64,000 nt of DNA from Citrobacter rodentium NBRC 105723 = DSM 16636 (GCF_021278985.1 NZ_CP082833.1:4712001-4776000), one strand, 5' to 3'; shown: positions 8,289 to 17,625, counted from the first letter of the stretch. Made by a program: numbers and translations. Notes: generated by a model not told the origin, from the letters alone.

Positions 8289-8963
8289 ATGAATACCCCC
8301 ACGATGACCAGCAAGGGCGAGCAGGCGAAAAGCCAGCTGATCGCCGCGGCGCTGGCGCAGTTCGGCGAGTACGGGCTGCACGCCACTACCCGCGACATTG
8401 CGGCGCAGGCCGGGCAGAATATTGCCGCCATCACCTACTACTTTGGCTCGAAAGAGGATCTCTACCTCGCCTGCGCCCAGTGGATCGCCGATTTTATCGG
8501 TGAACAGTTTCGTCCCCTTGCCGAAGAGGCGGAGCTGCTGCTTGCACAACCAACGCCGGATCGTGCGGCGATACGCGAGCTGATCCACCGCGCCTGCAAC
8601 AATATGATCATGCTGCTGACCCAGGACGATACGGTTAACCTGAGCAAGTTTATTTCCCGTGAACAGCTCTCGCCAACCGCCGCCTATCAGCTGGTGCACA
8701 CCCAGGTGATCGACCCGTTGCACCGGCATCTGACGCGCCTGATCGCCGCCTTTACCGGCTGCGACGCCGACGACACGCGCACTATTCTGCACAGCCACGC
8801 CCTGCTCGGCGAAGTGCTGGCATTTCGCATCGGTAAAGAAACCATCCTGTTACGTACCGGCTGGTCACAGTTTGACGACGAAAAAGCGGCGCTGATCGCC
8901 GGGACGGTGACCTGCCATATCGATCTTATTCTGCAAGGTTTATCGCAAAGGAGTCTGGACTGA
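8289..8963 (+). CDS. cecR: TetR-family regulator CecR
   Basis: 224 codons from the ATG at 8289 (MNTPTMTSKGEQAK); an in-frame ATG four codons upstream overlaps less well with the family start. The N-terminal TetR helix-turn-helix is clear (HATTRDIAAQAGQNIAAITY, then YFGSKEDLYLA), followed by the ligand-binding domain. It matches E. coli CecR (YbiH), which controls rhlE and the ybhGFSR exporter genes and affects sensitivity to cefoperazone and chloramphenicol. It overlaps ybhG by one base, so it is the first gene of the exporter operon and is self-regulated through the palindrome just upstream. Confidence 0.93.
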   Translation: MNTPTMTSKGEQAKSQLIAAALAQFGEYGLHATTRDIAAQAGQNIAAITYYFGSKEDLYLACAQWIADFIGEQFRPLAEEAELLLAQPTPDRAAIRELIHRACNNMIMLLTQDDTVNLSKFISREQLSPTAAYQLVHTQVIDPLHRHLTRLIAAFTGCDADDTRTILHSHALLGEVLAFRIGKETILLRTGWSQFDDEKAALIAGTVTCHIDLILQGLSQRSLD

Positions 8964-9958
8964 TGAAAAAACCTGTTGTTATCGGGCTGGCTGTCGCGGC
9001 GCTGATCGCCGTGATTGCCGGTGGAACCTGGTGGTATCAGAGTCGGCAGGATAACGGTCTGACCCTCTACGGCAACGTCGATATCCGCACCGTCAATATG
9101 AGCTTCCGCGTCGGCGGGCGGCTCGCCTCCCTGACCGTGGATGAAGGCGACGCCATCAGGGCCGGACAGATATTAGGCGAACTGGATCATGCGCCCTATC
9201 AAAACGCGCTGATGCAGGCGAAAGCAGGTGTCTCAGTCGCGAAGGCCCAGTATGACCTGATGCTGGCGGGCTACCGCGAAGAAGAGATTGCCCAGGCCGC
9301 CGCCTCGGTGCGACAGGCGCAGGCGGCGTATGACTATGCGCAAAACTTCTACAACCGCCAGCAGGGCCTGTGGAAAAGCCGCACTATCTCCGCCAACGAT
9401 CTGGAAAATGCCCGCTCTTCGCGCGACCAGGCGCTGGCGACGCTCAAATCGGCGCAGGATAAACTGAACCAGTACCGCTCCGGTAACCGTGAACAGGATA
9501 TCGCTCAGGCTAAGGCCAGCCTCGAGCAGGCACAGGCGCAGCTGGCGCAGGCCGAACTCGATCTTCAGGACACCACCCTAGTGGCGCCGTCCAGCGGCAC
9601 CCTGCTGACCCGCGCGGTGGAACCCGGCAGTATGCTTAATGCGGGCAGTACCGTATTGACGCTCTCGCTCACCCGTCCGGTGTGGGTGCGCGCTTACGTT
9701 GATGAGCGCAACCTGAACCAGGCGCGACCAGGTCGCGAAATCCTGCTCTATACCGATGGCCGTCCGGATAAGCCGTATCACGGCAAAATCGGCTTTGTCT
9801 CCCCCACCGCGGAATTCACCCCGAAAACGGTGGAGACCCCGGACCTGCGCACCGATCTGGTCTACCGCCTGCGCATCGTGGTAACCGACGCCGACGACGC
9901 GCTGCGTCAGGGGATGCCGGTAACGCTGCGGTTCAGCGACGAGGCAGGACATGAATGA
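8963..9958 (+). CDS. ybhG: Membrane fusion protein YbhG
   Basis: 331 codons. HlyD/AcrA-type periplasmic adaptor: an N-terminal membrane anchor (VIGLAVAALIAVIAGGTWWY, about 5-24), a lipoyl-like half motif (GRLASLTVDEGDAIRAGQ), a long coiled-coil hairpin (about 75-200) rich in Ala/Gln heptads, then the second lipoyl half and beta-barrel (TLVAPSSGTLLTR). It links the YbhFSR inner-membrane ABC transporter to an outer-membrane channel. It is cotranscribed with cecR and ybhF, overlapping ybhF by 8 bases. Length and sequence match E. coli YbhG. Confidence 0.93.
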   Translation: MKKPVVIGLAVAALIAVIAGGTWWYQSRQDNGLTLYGNVDIRTVNMSFRVGGRLASLTVDEGDAIRAGQILGELDHAPYQNALMQAKAGVSVAKAQYDLMLAGYREEEIAQAAASVRQAQAAYDYAQNFYNRQQGLWKSRTISANDLENARSSRDQALATLKSAQDKLNQYRSGNREQDIAQAKASLEQAQAQLAQAELDLQDTTLVAPSSGTLLTRAVEPGSMLNAGSTVLTLSLTRPVWVRAYVDERNLNQARPGREILLYTDGRPDKPYHGKIGFVSPTAEFTPKTVETPDLRTDLVYRLRIVVTDADDALRQGMPVTLRFSDEAGHE

Positions 9959-11687
9959 CGCCGTCATTACGCTGAAAGGACTGACGAAGCGCTTTGCGGG
10001 AATGGATAAGCCTGCCGTCGCCCCGCTCGACTGCACTATCCACGCCGGTTACGTGACCGGACTGGTCGGGCCGGACGGCGCGGGTAAAACCACCCTGATG
10101 CGTATGCTGGCAGGGCTGCTGAAAGCCGATGACGGCAGCGCGACGGTGATCGGCTGCGATCCGATCAAAAACGACAGTGCGCTGCACGCGGTGCTCGGCT
10201 ATATGCCACAAAAGTTTGGCCTGTATGAGGATCTCACGGTGATGGAGAACCTCAATCTGTATGCCGATCTGCGCAGCGTCACCGGCGAAGCGCGGGAAAA
10301 AACCTTCGCCCGCCTGCTGGAGTTCACCGCGCTGGGGCCATTTACGGAACGGCTGGCGGGTAAGCTTTCCGGCGGCATGAAGCAGAAACTGGGGCTGGCC
10401 TGTACGCTGGTCGGCGAGCCGAAAGTGCTGCTGCTGGATGAGCCGGGCGTCGGCGTGGACCCGATTTCGCGGCGCGAACTCTGGCAGATGGTGCACGAAC
10501 TGGCGGGCGACGGGATGCTGATCCTCTGGAGCACCTCCTATCTCGACGAAGCCGAGCAGTGCCGCGACGTGCTGCTGATGAACGAAGGCGAACTGCTCTA
10601 CCAGGGCGATCCGACGCAGCTGACTAAAACCATGGCCGGACGCAGTTTTCTGATGCATAGCCCGCAGGAGGGCAACCGCAAACTGCTTCAGCGGGCGCTG
10701 AAGCTGCCGCAGGTGAGCGACGGTATGATCCAGGGCAGATCGGTTCGCCTGATCGTCAAAAAAGAGGCGACGGCGGAGGATATTCGTCGCGGCGACGGTA
10801 TGCCGGAAATCGGGATCAACGAAACCGCCCCGTGCTTTGAAGATGCGTTTATCGATCTGCTGGGCGGCGCTGCGACGTCTGAGTCGCCGCTGGGCGCAAT
10901 TCTGCACACCGTGGAAGGCACACCCGGCGAAACGGTGATTGAAGCGAAAGCGCTGACCAAAAAATTCGGCGACTTTGCCGCTACCGATAACGTTAACTTC
11001 AGCGTGCGGCGCGGAGAGATTTTTGGATTGCTGGGACCAAACGGCGCGGGCAAATCGACCACCTTTAAAATGATGTGCGGCCTGCTGGTGCCCACCTCGG
11101 GCAAAGCGCTGGTGCTGGACATGGACCTGAAGGTCAGCTCCGGCAAGGCGCGCCAGCATCTTGGCTATATGGCGCAGAAATTCTCGCTCTACGGCAACCT
11201 GACGGTCGAGCAGAACCTGCGCTTCTTCTCCGGCGTATACGGCCTGCGCGGGCGGGCGCAGAACGAAAAAATCGCCCGCATGAGCGAGGCGTTTGGCCTG
11301 AAGAGCATCGCCTCCCAGGCCACCGACGCGCTGCCGTTGGGCTTTAAGCAGCGTCTGGCGCTGGCCTGTTCGCTGATGCACGAGCCGGACATCCTGTTTC
11401 TTGACGAACCGACCTCCGGCGTCGACCCCATCACCCGCCGCGAGTTCTGGCTGCATATAAACAGCATGGTGGAAAAAGGCGTGACGGTAATGGTCACCAC
11501 CCACTTTATGGACGAAGCGGAGTATTGCGATCGCATCGGGCTGGTGTATCGCGGCAAACTGATCGCCAGCGGCACCCCGGACGACCTGAAAGCGCAGGCC
11601 GCCGATGACCAGACGCCGGATCCGACGATGGAGCAGGCCTTTATCACCCTGATTCACGACTGGGATAAGGAGCACGGGCATGGGTAA
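9951..11687 (+). CDS. ybhF: ABC transporter ATPase YbhF (tandem nucleotide-binding domains)
   Basis: 578 codons with two fused ATPase domains. Domain 1 has Walker A GPDGAGKTT (about 43-51), signature LSGGMKQ and Walker B VLLLDEPGVGVDP. Domain 2 has Walker A GPNGAGKST (about 363-371), a degenerate signature LPLGFKQ and Walker B ILFLDEPTSGVDP. The altered second signature suggests the two ATP sites are not equivalent. YbhF powers the YbhFSR exporter implicated in drug and cation efflux in E. coli. It overlaps ybhG and ybhS by 8 bases at each end, indicating tight translational coupling. Confidence 0.93.
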   Translation: MNDAVITLKGLTKRFAGMDKPAVAPLDCTIHAGYVTGLVGPDGAGKTTLMRMLAGLLKADDGSATVIGCDPIKNDSALHAVLGYMPQKFGLYEDLTVMENLNLYADLRSVTGEAREKTFARLLEFTALGPFTERLAGKLSGGMKQKLGLACTLVGEPKVLLLDEPGVGVDPISRRELWQMVHELAGDGMLILWSTSYLDEAEQCRDVLLMNEGELLYQGDPTQLTKTMAGRSFLMHSPQEGNRKLLQRALKLPQVSDGMIQGRSVRLIVKKEATAEDIRRGDGMPEIGINETAPCFEDAFIDLLGGAATSESPLGAILHTVEGTPGETVIEAKALTKKFGDFAATDNVNFSVRRGEIFGLLGPNGAGKSTTFKMMCGLLVPTSGKALVLDMDLKVSSGKARQHLGYMAQKFSLYGNLTVEQNLRFFSGVYGLRGRAQNEKIARMSEAFGLKSIASQATDALPLGFKQRLALACSLMHEPDILFLDEPTSGVDPITRREFWLHINSMVEKGVTVMVTTHFMDEAEYCDRIGLVYRGKLIASGTPDDLKAQAADDQTPDPTMEQAFITLIHDWDKEHGHG

Positions 11688-12813
11688 TTCTCTTCTCTCC
11701 TGGCGCCGGGTGCGCGCCCTGTGCGTAAAAGAGACGCGGCAGATCGTCCGCGATCCCAGCAGTTGGCTGATTGCGGTGGTGATCCCACTGCTGCTGCTGT
11801 TTATCTTCGGCTACGGCATTAACCTTGACTCCAGTCGGCTGCGGGTAGGCATTTTGCTCGAACAGCAAAGTAAGGAGGCGCTGGATTTTACCCACACGCT
11901 GACCGGTTCGCCGTACATCGACGCCACCATCAGCGATAACCGCCATGAGCTGATCGAAAAAATGCAGGCCGGACGCATTCGCGGTCTGGTGGTGATCCCG
12001 GTGGATTTTGCGGAAAAGATGGCGCGCGCCGATGATACGGCGCCGATTCAGGTGATCGCCGACGGCAGCGAACCCAACACCGCCAACTTTGTACAGGGCT
12101 ATGTGGAGGGCATCTGGCAGATCTGGCAAATGCAGCGCGCCGAAGACAGAGGTGAAACCTTCGAGCCGTTAATTGACGTGCAGACCCGCTACTGGTTTAA
12201 CCCGGCGGCCATCAGCCAGCACTTTATCATTCCCGGCGCGGTGACCATCATCATGACGGTCATTGGCGCGATTCTCACCTCGCTGGTGGTGGCGCGCGAG
12301 TGGGAGCGCGGAACGATGGAAGCGCTGCTCTCCACCGAAGTAACCCGCCTGGAGCTGCTGCTGTGCAAGCTGATTCCCTATTACTTTTTGGGAATGCTGG
12401 CGATGCTGCTCTGTATGCTGGTGTCGGTCTTTATTCTCGGCGTGCCCTACCGCGGCTCGCTGCTGCTGCTGTTTTTAATCACCAGTCTGTTTTTGCTCAG
12501 TACGCTGGGGATGGGGCTGCTTATCTCCACCATCACCCGCAACCAGTTTAACGCCGCCCAGGTGGCGCTAAACGCCGCCTTTTTGCCGTCGATTATGCTG
12601 TCCGGGTTTATTTTCCAGATCGACAGTATGCCCGCGGTGATCCGCGCGGTGACTTACATTATTCCGGCGCGCTATTTCGTCAGCACCCTGCAAAGCCTGT
12701 TTCTGGCGGGGAATATTCCGGTAGTGCTGCTGGTGAACGTGCTGTTTCTTATCGCTTCGGCGGTGATGTTTATCGGCCTGACGTGGATGAAAACCAAACG
12801 TCGGCTGGATTAG
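11680..12813 (+). CDS. ybhS: ABC-2 type permease YbhS
   Basis: 377 codons. An inner-membrane ABC-2 permease: one N-terminal helix (WLIAVVIPLLLLFIFGYGIN), a large periplasmic domain (about 50-170), then about five C-terminal helices with the conserved element VAREWERGTMEALLSTEVT. It pairs with YbhR to form the heterodimeric pore driven by YbhF. It starts inside the last codons of ybhF and is followed by ybhR after 34 bp. Confidence 0.92.
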   Translation: MGNSLLSWRRVRALCVKETRQIVRDPSSWLIAVVIPLLLLFIFGYGINLDSSRLRVGILLEQQSKEALDFTHTLTGSPYIDATISDNRHELIEKMQAGRIRGLVVIPVDFAEKMARADDTAPIQVIADGSEPNTANFVQGYVEGIWQIWQMQRAEDRGETFEPLIDVQTRYWFNPAAISQHFIIPGAVTIIMTVIGAILTSLVVAREWERGTMEALLSTEVTRLELLLCKLIPYYFLGMLAMLLCMLVSVFILGVPYRGSLLLLFLITSLFLLSTLGMGLLISTITRNQFNAAQVALNAAFLPSIMLSGFIFQIDSMPAVIRAVTYIIPARYFVSTLQSLFLAGNIPVVLLVNVLFLIASAVMFIGLTWMKTKRRLD

Positions 12814-12847
12814 TTTTCCAGGTTTCGTCCGGCATGAGGATAACAAG

Positions 12848-13954
12848 ATGTTTCATCGCTTATGGACATTGATCCGCAAAGAACTACAGTCGCTGCTGCG
12901 CGAGCCGCAGACGCGCGCAATTTTAATTTTGCCGGTGCTGATTCAGGTCATTTTGTTTCCGTTTGCCGCCACGCTGGAGGTGACCAACGCCACCATCGCC
13001 GTGTATAACGAAGACAACGGTAAACATGCGGTGGAGCTGACCCAGCGCTTCGCCCGCGCCAAAGCCTTTACCCATGTGCTGCTGCTGAACAGCCCGCAGG
13101 AGATTCAGCCGACCATCGACACGCAAAAAGCGCTGCTGCTGGTGCGCTTCCCGGCGGATTTTTCCCGCAATCTGGACACCTTCCAGCCCGCGCCGATGCA
13201 GTTAATCCTTGACGGGCGCAACTCCAACAGCGCGCAGATCGCCGCCAACTATCTCCAGCAAATCATCAAGGTTTACCAGCAGGAGCTGATGGAGGGTAAA
13301 CCGCAGCCGAACAATAGCGAGCTGGTGGTGCGCAACTGGTATAACCCGAACCTCGACTATAAATGGTTTGTGGTGCCGTCGCTGATCGCGATGATCACCA
13401 CTATCGGGGTGATGATCGTCACCTCGCTCTCGGTGGCGCGCGAGCGCGAACAGGGCACGCTCGATCAGCTGCTGGTTTCCCCGCTCACCACCTGGCAAAT
13501 CTTTGTCGGTAAAGCGGTACCGGCGCTGATTGTCGCCACCTTTCAGGCGACTATCGTGCTGGGCATTGGCATCTGGGCGTATCAGATCCCGTTTGCCGGG
13601 TCGCTGGCGCTGTTCTACTTCACGATGGTGATTTACGGGCTGTCGCTGGTCGGCTTTGGACTGCTGATATCCTCACTCTGCGCAACGCAACAGCAGGCGT
13701 TTATCGGCGTGTTTGTCTTTATGATGCCCGCGATTTTGCTTTCGGGTTACGTCTCGCCGGTGGAAAATATGCCGGTATGGTTGCAGAACCTGACGTGGAT
13801 AAACCCGATTCGCCACTTTACCGATATCACCAAGCAGATCTATCTGAAGGATGCGAGTTTGTCGATTGTCTGGGGAAGTTTGTGGCCGCTGCTGGTGATA
13901 GCGGCCACGACAGGATCAGCGGCGTATGCGATGTTTAGACGCAAAGTCATGTAG
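12848..13954 (+). CDS. ybhR: ABC-2 type permease YbhR
   Basis: 368 codons, paralogous to YbhS with the same layout: N-terminal helix (AILILPVLIQVILFPFAATL), periplasmic domain, then C-terminal helices preceded by VAREREQGTLDQLLVSPLTT. It is the second half of the YbhFSR membrane pore. Its last 39 bases overlap the 3' end of the convergent ybhQ gene, so both C-termini are encoded by opposite strands of the same DNA and no intergenic terminator exists. Confidence 0.92.
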   Translation: MFHRLWTLIRKELQSLLREPQTRAILILPVLIQVILFPFAATLEVTNATIAVYNEDNGKHAVELTQRFARAKAFTHVLLLNSPQEIQPTIDTQKALLLVRFPADFSRNLDTFQPAPMQLILDGRNSNSAQIAANYLQQIIKVYQQELMEGKPQPNNSELVVRNWYNPNLDYKWFVVPSLIAMITTIGVMIVTSLSVAREREQGTLDQLLVSPLTTWQIFVGKAVPALIVATFQATIVLGIGIWAYQIPFAGSLALFYFTMVIYGLSLVGFGLLISSLCATQQQAFIGVFVFMMPAILLSGYVSPVENMPVWLQNLTWINPIRHFTDITKQIYLKDASLSIVWGSLWPLLVIAATTGSAAYAMFRRKVM

Positions 13955-14326
13955 CTTTTTGTCTTTCGCCAGCAGCGATACCACAGCGGGCCCGGCAAGG
14001 ATGACGACGCCCGCTAACGCCAGCAGGAAATTGTTCTGCAACACGCGGGACAGCAGCCACAGCACAATCAGCGACGCGCCGAAATACCAGGTGGTGGTGA
14101 GCTCTTCCAGTACGTCGGCGACATCCCGCCAGCGCTGTTCATGATGACGCTGCAACGCCAGCATCAGCAGTACGGTAACGCCGTACACCACGCATAATCC
14201 GAGGCCGACGCGCACCAGCGTGCCGCTCATCCAGCCCATTACCAGCATCGCCACTACCAGTAAATGCAACATTATCTGCCAGCAACTTAATCCCGTTGCG
14301 ACACGAATTCGTTGTTGCCACTTCAT
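13916..14326 (-). CDS. ybhQ: Inner membrane protein YbhQ
   Basis: 136 codons, same length as E. coli YbhQ. About four hydrophobic segments are visible (near 17-35, 37-57, 82-95, 100-117), with a charged loop QRHHEQRWRDVADVLEELTT between the second and third and a basic C-terminus (KKLHDFASKHRIRR). The function is unknown in E. coli. The gene is convergent with ybhR, overlapping its 3' end by 39 bp, and divergent from ybhP. Confidence 0.88.
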   Translation of the reverse strand: MKWQQRIRVATGLSCWQIMLHLLVVAMLVMGWMSGTLVRVGLGLCVVYGVTVLLMLALQRHHEQRWRDVADVLEELTTTWYFGASLIVLWLLSRVLQNNFLLALAGVVILAGPAVVSLLAKDKKLHDFASKHRIRR

Positions 14327-14457
14327 GGCTCTTCTCCTGAAGGATTTTTGTCTAATAACTCAGAGTACCGAACTTTACGGAAAATTCCGTAACAACGCAC
14401 CTTTTTGTGACGACGACTACACTATTTACACAGGATAGTGACGCCGACAGGAGAACT

Positions 14458-15219
14458 ATGACCGGTCAAACGCAGCGATTTTCATTCAAAGTGCTCACCA
14501 TAAATACGCACAAGGGGTTTACCGCCTTTAATAAGCGCTTCATTTTACCGGAGCTGCGCGACGCCGTGCGCACCGTCGGCGCTGACATCGTCTGTCTGCA
14601 GGAGGTACTCGGCGCGCATGAAGTGCATCCGCTGCACGTCGAGAACTGGCCGGATACCACGCACTACGAGTTTCTCGCCGATACCATGTGGAGCGACTAC
14701 GCCTACGGACGCAACGCAGTCTACCCGGAAGGGCACCACGGAAACGCGGTGCTGTCGCGCTATCCCATTGAACATTATGAGAATCGCGATGTGTCAGTGG
14801 CAGGCGGCGAAAAGCGCGGCGTGCTCTATTGCCGGATTGTGCCGCCGCAGCTTGACCGTCCGATTCATGTAATGTGCGTGCATCTTGGCCTGCGCGAAGC
14901 GCATCGCCAGGCGCAGCTCAAAATGCTGGCGGACTGGGTAAACGCCCTGCCCGACGGCGAACCGGTCGTGGTGGCGGGCGACTTTAACGACTGGCGGCAG
15001 AAGGCCAGCCTGCCGCTGAAAAAGACGGCCGGACTGGATGAGATCTTTACCCACGCCCACGGTCGTCCGGCACGGACTTTTCCGGTCAGCCTGCCGCTGC
15101 TCCCTCTCGATCGCATTTACGTAAAAAATGCCAACACCAGTTCGCCCACGGTGCTGCCGCTGCGCAGCTGGCGACATCTTTCCGATCATGCCCCCCTTAG
15201 CGCGGAGATCCATCTATGA
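14458..15219 (+). CDS. ybhP: Endonuclease/exonuclease/phosphatase family protein YbhP
   Basis: 253 codons from the ATG at 14458, preceded by ACAGGAGAACT; upstream in-frame codons lack a ribosome site. It has the fold motifs of the EEP (DNase I-like) superfamily: metal-binding Glu in DIVCLQEVLGAH, the GNAVLSRYPI segment, VVVAGDFNDWRQ, and the final SDHAPLSAEIHL with catalytic Asp-His. The natural substrate is not established. It overlaps clsB by 4 bp and is first in the ybhP-clsB-ybhN operon, which suggests a role near cardiolipin synthesis. Confidence 0.9.
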   Translation: MTGQTQRFSFKVLTINTHKGFTAFNKRFILPELRDAVRTVGADIVCLQEVLGAHEVHPLHVENWPDTTHYEFLADTMWSDYAYGRNAVYPEGHHGNAVLSRYPIEHYENRDVSVAGGEKRGVLYCRIVPPQLDRPIHVMCVHLGLREAHRQAQLKMLADWVNALPDGEPVVVAGDFNDWRQKASLPLKKTAGLDEIFTHAHGRPARTFPVSLPLLPLDRIYVKNANTSSPTVLPLRSWRHLSDHAPLSAEIHL

Positions 15220-16457
15220 AATGTGGCTGGCGTGAAGGTAACCAGATCCAACTACTGGAAAACGGCGATCAATTTTATCCCGCCGTATTTGAAGCCATTG
15301 CTGAAGCCGAGCAGAGGATCATTCTGGAATCCTTTATCTGGTTTGAGGACAACGTCGGCAAACAGCTGCATGCGGCGCTGCTGAAGGCGGCGAAACGCGG
15401 CGTGCAGGCGGAAGTGCTGCTTGACGGTTACGGTTCGCCGGATCTGAGCGACGAATTTGTCGGCGAACTGACCGCAGCGGGCGTAGTGTTCCGCTATTAC
15501 GATCCGCGCGCCAGGGTTTTTGGCATGCGCACCAACGTCTTTCGCCGTATGCACCGCAAAATTGTGGTGATAGACGGCAAAGTGGCGTTTGTCGGCGGCA
15601 TTAACTACTCCGACGAACATATGTCCGACTATGGTCCGGAGGCCAAGCAGGATTACGCGGTGCGCGTCGAAGGGCCGATTGTGGCCGATATTTTGCAGTT
15701 TGAGGTGGAAAATCTGCCCGGCCAGAGCGCAACGCGGCGCTGGTGGAAGCGATACCATCAGGCGGTGGAGAACCACCAGCCAGGCGAAGCGCAGGTGCTG
15801 TTTGTCTGGCGTGATAACGAAGAACATCGCGATGACATTGAACGCCACTACCTGAAAATGCTCACCCAGGCGCGGCGGGAGGTGATTATCGCCAACGCCT
15901 ATTTCTTCCCCGGCTATCGTCTGCTCCACGCCATGCGCAACGCGGCGCGTCGCGGCGTGCGCGTGAAGCTGATTGTGCAGGGCGAACCGGATATGCCGAT
16001 TGTGAAGGTGGGCGCGCGCCTGCTGTATAACTATCTGGTGAAAGGCGGCGTGCAGGTGTACGAATACCGGCGCAAACCGCTGCATGGCAAAGTCGCGCTG
16101 ATGGACGATCACTGGGCGACGGTAGGGTCGAGCAACCTCGATCCGCTCAGCCTGTCGCTCAATCTGGAAGCTAACCTGATTATCCACGATCGCCAGTTTA
16201 ACCAGACCCTGCGCGACAACCTCAACGCCATCATCCGCCAGGACTGTAAGCAGGTGGATGAGACGATGCTGCCCAAACGCACCTGGTGGAACCTCACCAA
16301 GAGCGTGCTGGCGTTCCACTTTTTACGCCATTTCCCGGCGCTGGTAGGCTGGCTGCCGGCGCATACCCCGCGACTGGCGCAGGTTGACCCGCCGGCGCAG
16401 CCCGAAATGGAAACGCAGGACCGCGTTGAAGCGCAAGATACCGGAGCAAAATCCTGA
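15216..16457 (+). CDS. clsB: Cardiolipin synthase B
   Basis: 413 codons. Phospholipase D superfamily with two HKD motifs: HRKIVVIDGKVAFVGGINYS (about 112-131) and HGKVALMDDHWATVGSSNLD (about 290-309). ClsB (YbhO) makes cardiolipin at the inner membrane; the E. coli enzyme can also form phosphatidylglycerol from phosphatidylethanolamine and glycerol. No N-terminal membrane helices are present, unlike ClsA. It shares 4 bp with ybhP and one base with ybhN, so the three genes are coupled. Confidence 0.93.
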   Translation: MKCGWREGNQIQLLENGDQFYPAVFEAIAEAEQRIILESFIWFEDNVGKQLHAALLKAAKRGVQAEVLLDGYGSPDLSDEFVGELTAAGVVFRYYDPRARVFGMRTNVFRRMHRKIVVIDGKVAFVGGINYSDEHMSDYGPEAKQDYAVRVEGPIVADILQFEVENLPGQSATRRWWKRYHQAVENHQPGEAQVLFVWRDNEEHRDDIERHYLKMLTQARREVIIANAYFFPGYRLLHAMRNAARRGVRVKLIVQGEPDMPIVKVGARLLYNYLVKGGVQVYEYRRKPLHGKVALMDDHWATVGSSNLDPLSLSLNLEANLIIHDRQFNQTLRDNLNAIIRQDCKQVDETMLPKRTWWNLTKSVLAFHFLRHFPALVGWLPAHTPRLAQVDPPAQPEMETQDRVEAQDTGAKS

Positions 16458-17419
16458 TGGCGAAATCACATCCACGCTGGCGGCTGGCAAAAAAGATCCT
16501 CACCTGGCTGTTTTTTATTGCCGTGATTGTCCTGTTGGTCATTTATGCCAAAAAGGTTAACTGGGAAGATGTCTGGACGGTTATTCGCGATTATAACCGG
16601 ACCGCGCTGCTGAGCGTGGTCGCCCTGGTGATCGTCAGCTATCTGCTTTACGGCTGCTATGACCTGCTGGGACGCGCCTACTGCGGCCATAAGCTGGCGA
16701 AGCGCCAGGTAATGCTGGTATCGTTTATCTGCTACGCCTTTAACCTGACGCTCAGCACCTGGGTCGGCGGTATTGGGATGCGCTACCGTCTCTACTCGCG
16801 CCTCGGCCTGCCGGGGAGCACCATCACCCGCATCTTCTCGCTGAGCATCACCACTAACTGGCTGGGCTATATTCTGTTGGGTGGCATCATCTTTACCTTT
16901 GGCGTTGTCCAGTTGCCCGCCCACTGGTACATCGACGAAAGCACACTGCGTATTCTCGGCGTCGTGCTGCTGTTGATGATCGCCGTCTATTTGTGGTTCT
17001 GCGCCTTTGCCAAACGTCGGCATATGACCATTAAAGGGCAAAAGCTGGTGCTGCCGTCCTGGAAGTTCGCGCTGGTGCAGATGGTTATATCCAGCGCCAA
17101 CTGGATGGCGATGGGGCTGATTATCTGGCTGCTGATGGGCCAGGGCGTAAACTATTTCTTTGTGCTGGGAGTACTGTTGGTCAGCAGTATCGCCGGGGTA
17201 ATCGTCCATATTCCGGCGGGGATTGGCGTGCTGGAAGCGGTATTCATCGCGCTGCTGGCGGGCGAGCGTACCTCACAGGGAACCATTATCGCCGCCCTGC
17301 TCGCCTATCGCGTGCTCTATTATTTCATTCCGCTGCTGCTGGCGCTGATTTGCTATCTGGTGCTGGAGAGTCGGGCGAAGAAGCTGCGGGCGAAAAACGA
17401 GAAGGCGATGGCGAAGTAG
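16457..17419 (+). CDS. ybhN: Inner membrane protein YbhN (UPF0104 / LPG synthase TM-like)
   Basis: 320 codons with about eight to nine hydrophobic segments, beginning at residues 12-32 (ILTWLFFIAVIVLLVIYAKK). It belongs to the family related to the membrane part of lysylphosphatidylglycerol synthetase/flippase, seen in the conserved HIPAGIGVLEAVFIALL. The exact role is unknown; its place after clsB suggests phospholipid handling. The C-terminus is strongly basic (ESRAKKLRAKNEKAMAK). The ATG overlaps the clsB stop in TGATG. Confidence 0.88.
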   Translation: MAKSHPRWRLAKKILTWLFFIAVIVLLVIYAKKVNWEDVWTVIRDYNRTALLSVVALVIVSYLLYGCYDLLGRAYCGHKLAKRQVMLVSFICYAFNLTLSTWVGGIGMRYRLYSRLGLPGSTITRIFSLSITTNWLGYILLGGIIFTFGVVQLPAHWYIDESTLRILGVVLLLMIAVYLWFCAFAKRRHMTIKGQKLVLPSWKFALVQMVISSANWMAMGLIIWLLMGQGVNYFFVLGVLLVSSIAGVIVHIPAGIGVLEAVFIALLAGERTSQGTIIAALLAYRVLYYFIPLLLALICYLVLESRAKKLRAKNEKAMAK

Positions 17420-17437
17420 TATGCATTCGCATTGCAT

Positions 17438-17625
17438 TGCCTGATGGCGCTTCGCTTATCAGGCCTACACGCCATCTTTCAACATGAAAATCTGTAGACC
17501 GGATAAGGCGTAGCCGCCATCCGGCATCCGGCATCCGGCATCCGGCATCCGGCATCCGGCATCCGGCATCCGGCATCATGACAACCCGCAGGCCGATAAG
17601 GCGCAACCGCCATCCGGCGCTGCAC
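17438..17625. repeat. REP/BIME cluster between ybhN and ybhL
   Basis: Several REP-type palindromes occur between the convergent ybhN and ybhL genes: a unit at 17438-17475 (CCTGATGGCGC...GCCTACA), one at 17495-17525 (GACCGGATAAGGCG...GCCATCCGG), and one at 17590-17620 (GGCCGATAAGGCG...). They contain an internal 7-bp tandem array described separately. REPs in such places act in transcription end-points and mRNA stability. E. coli carries ybhM next to ybhL; no ybhM is seen here. Confidence 0.85.
17518..17573. repeat. Eight perfect tandem copies of a 7-bp unit
   Basis: CATCCGG (CCGGATG on the other strand) is repeated eight times without error, ending in CATCATG. The unit is the conserved edge of the REP consensus. 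The array probably arose by slipped-strand copying within a REP and may vary in copy number between isolates. Confidence 0.95.

Noticed and set aside
9933..11681. Long open frame on the complement opposite ybhF
   Set aside because: It mirrors the codon bias of YbhF, which has all ABC motifs on the + strand; no recognisable protein features.
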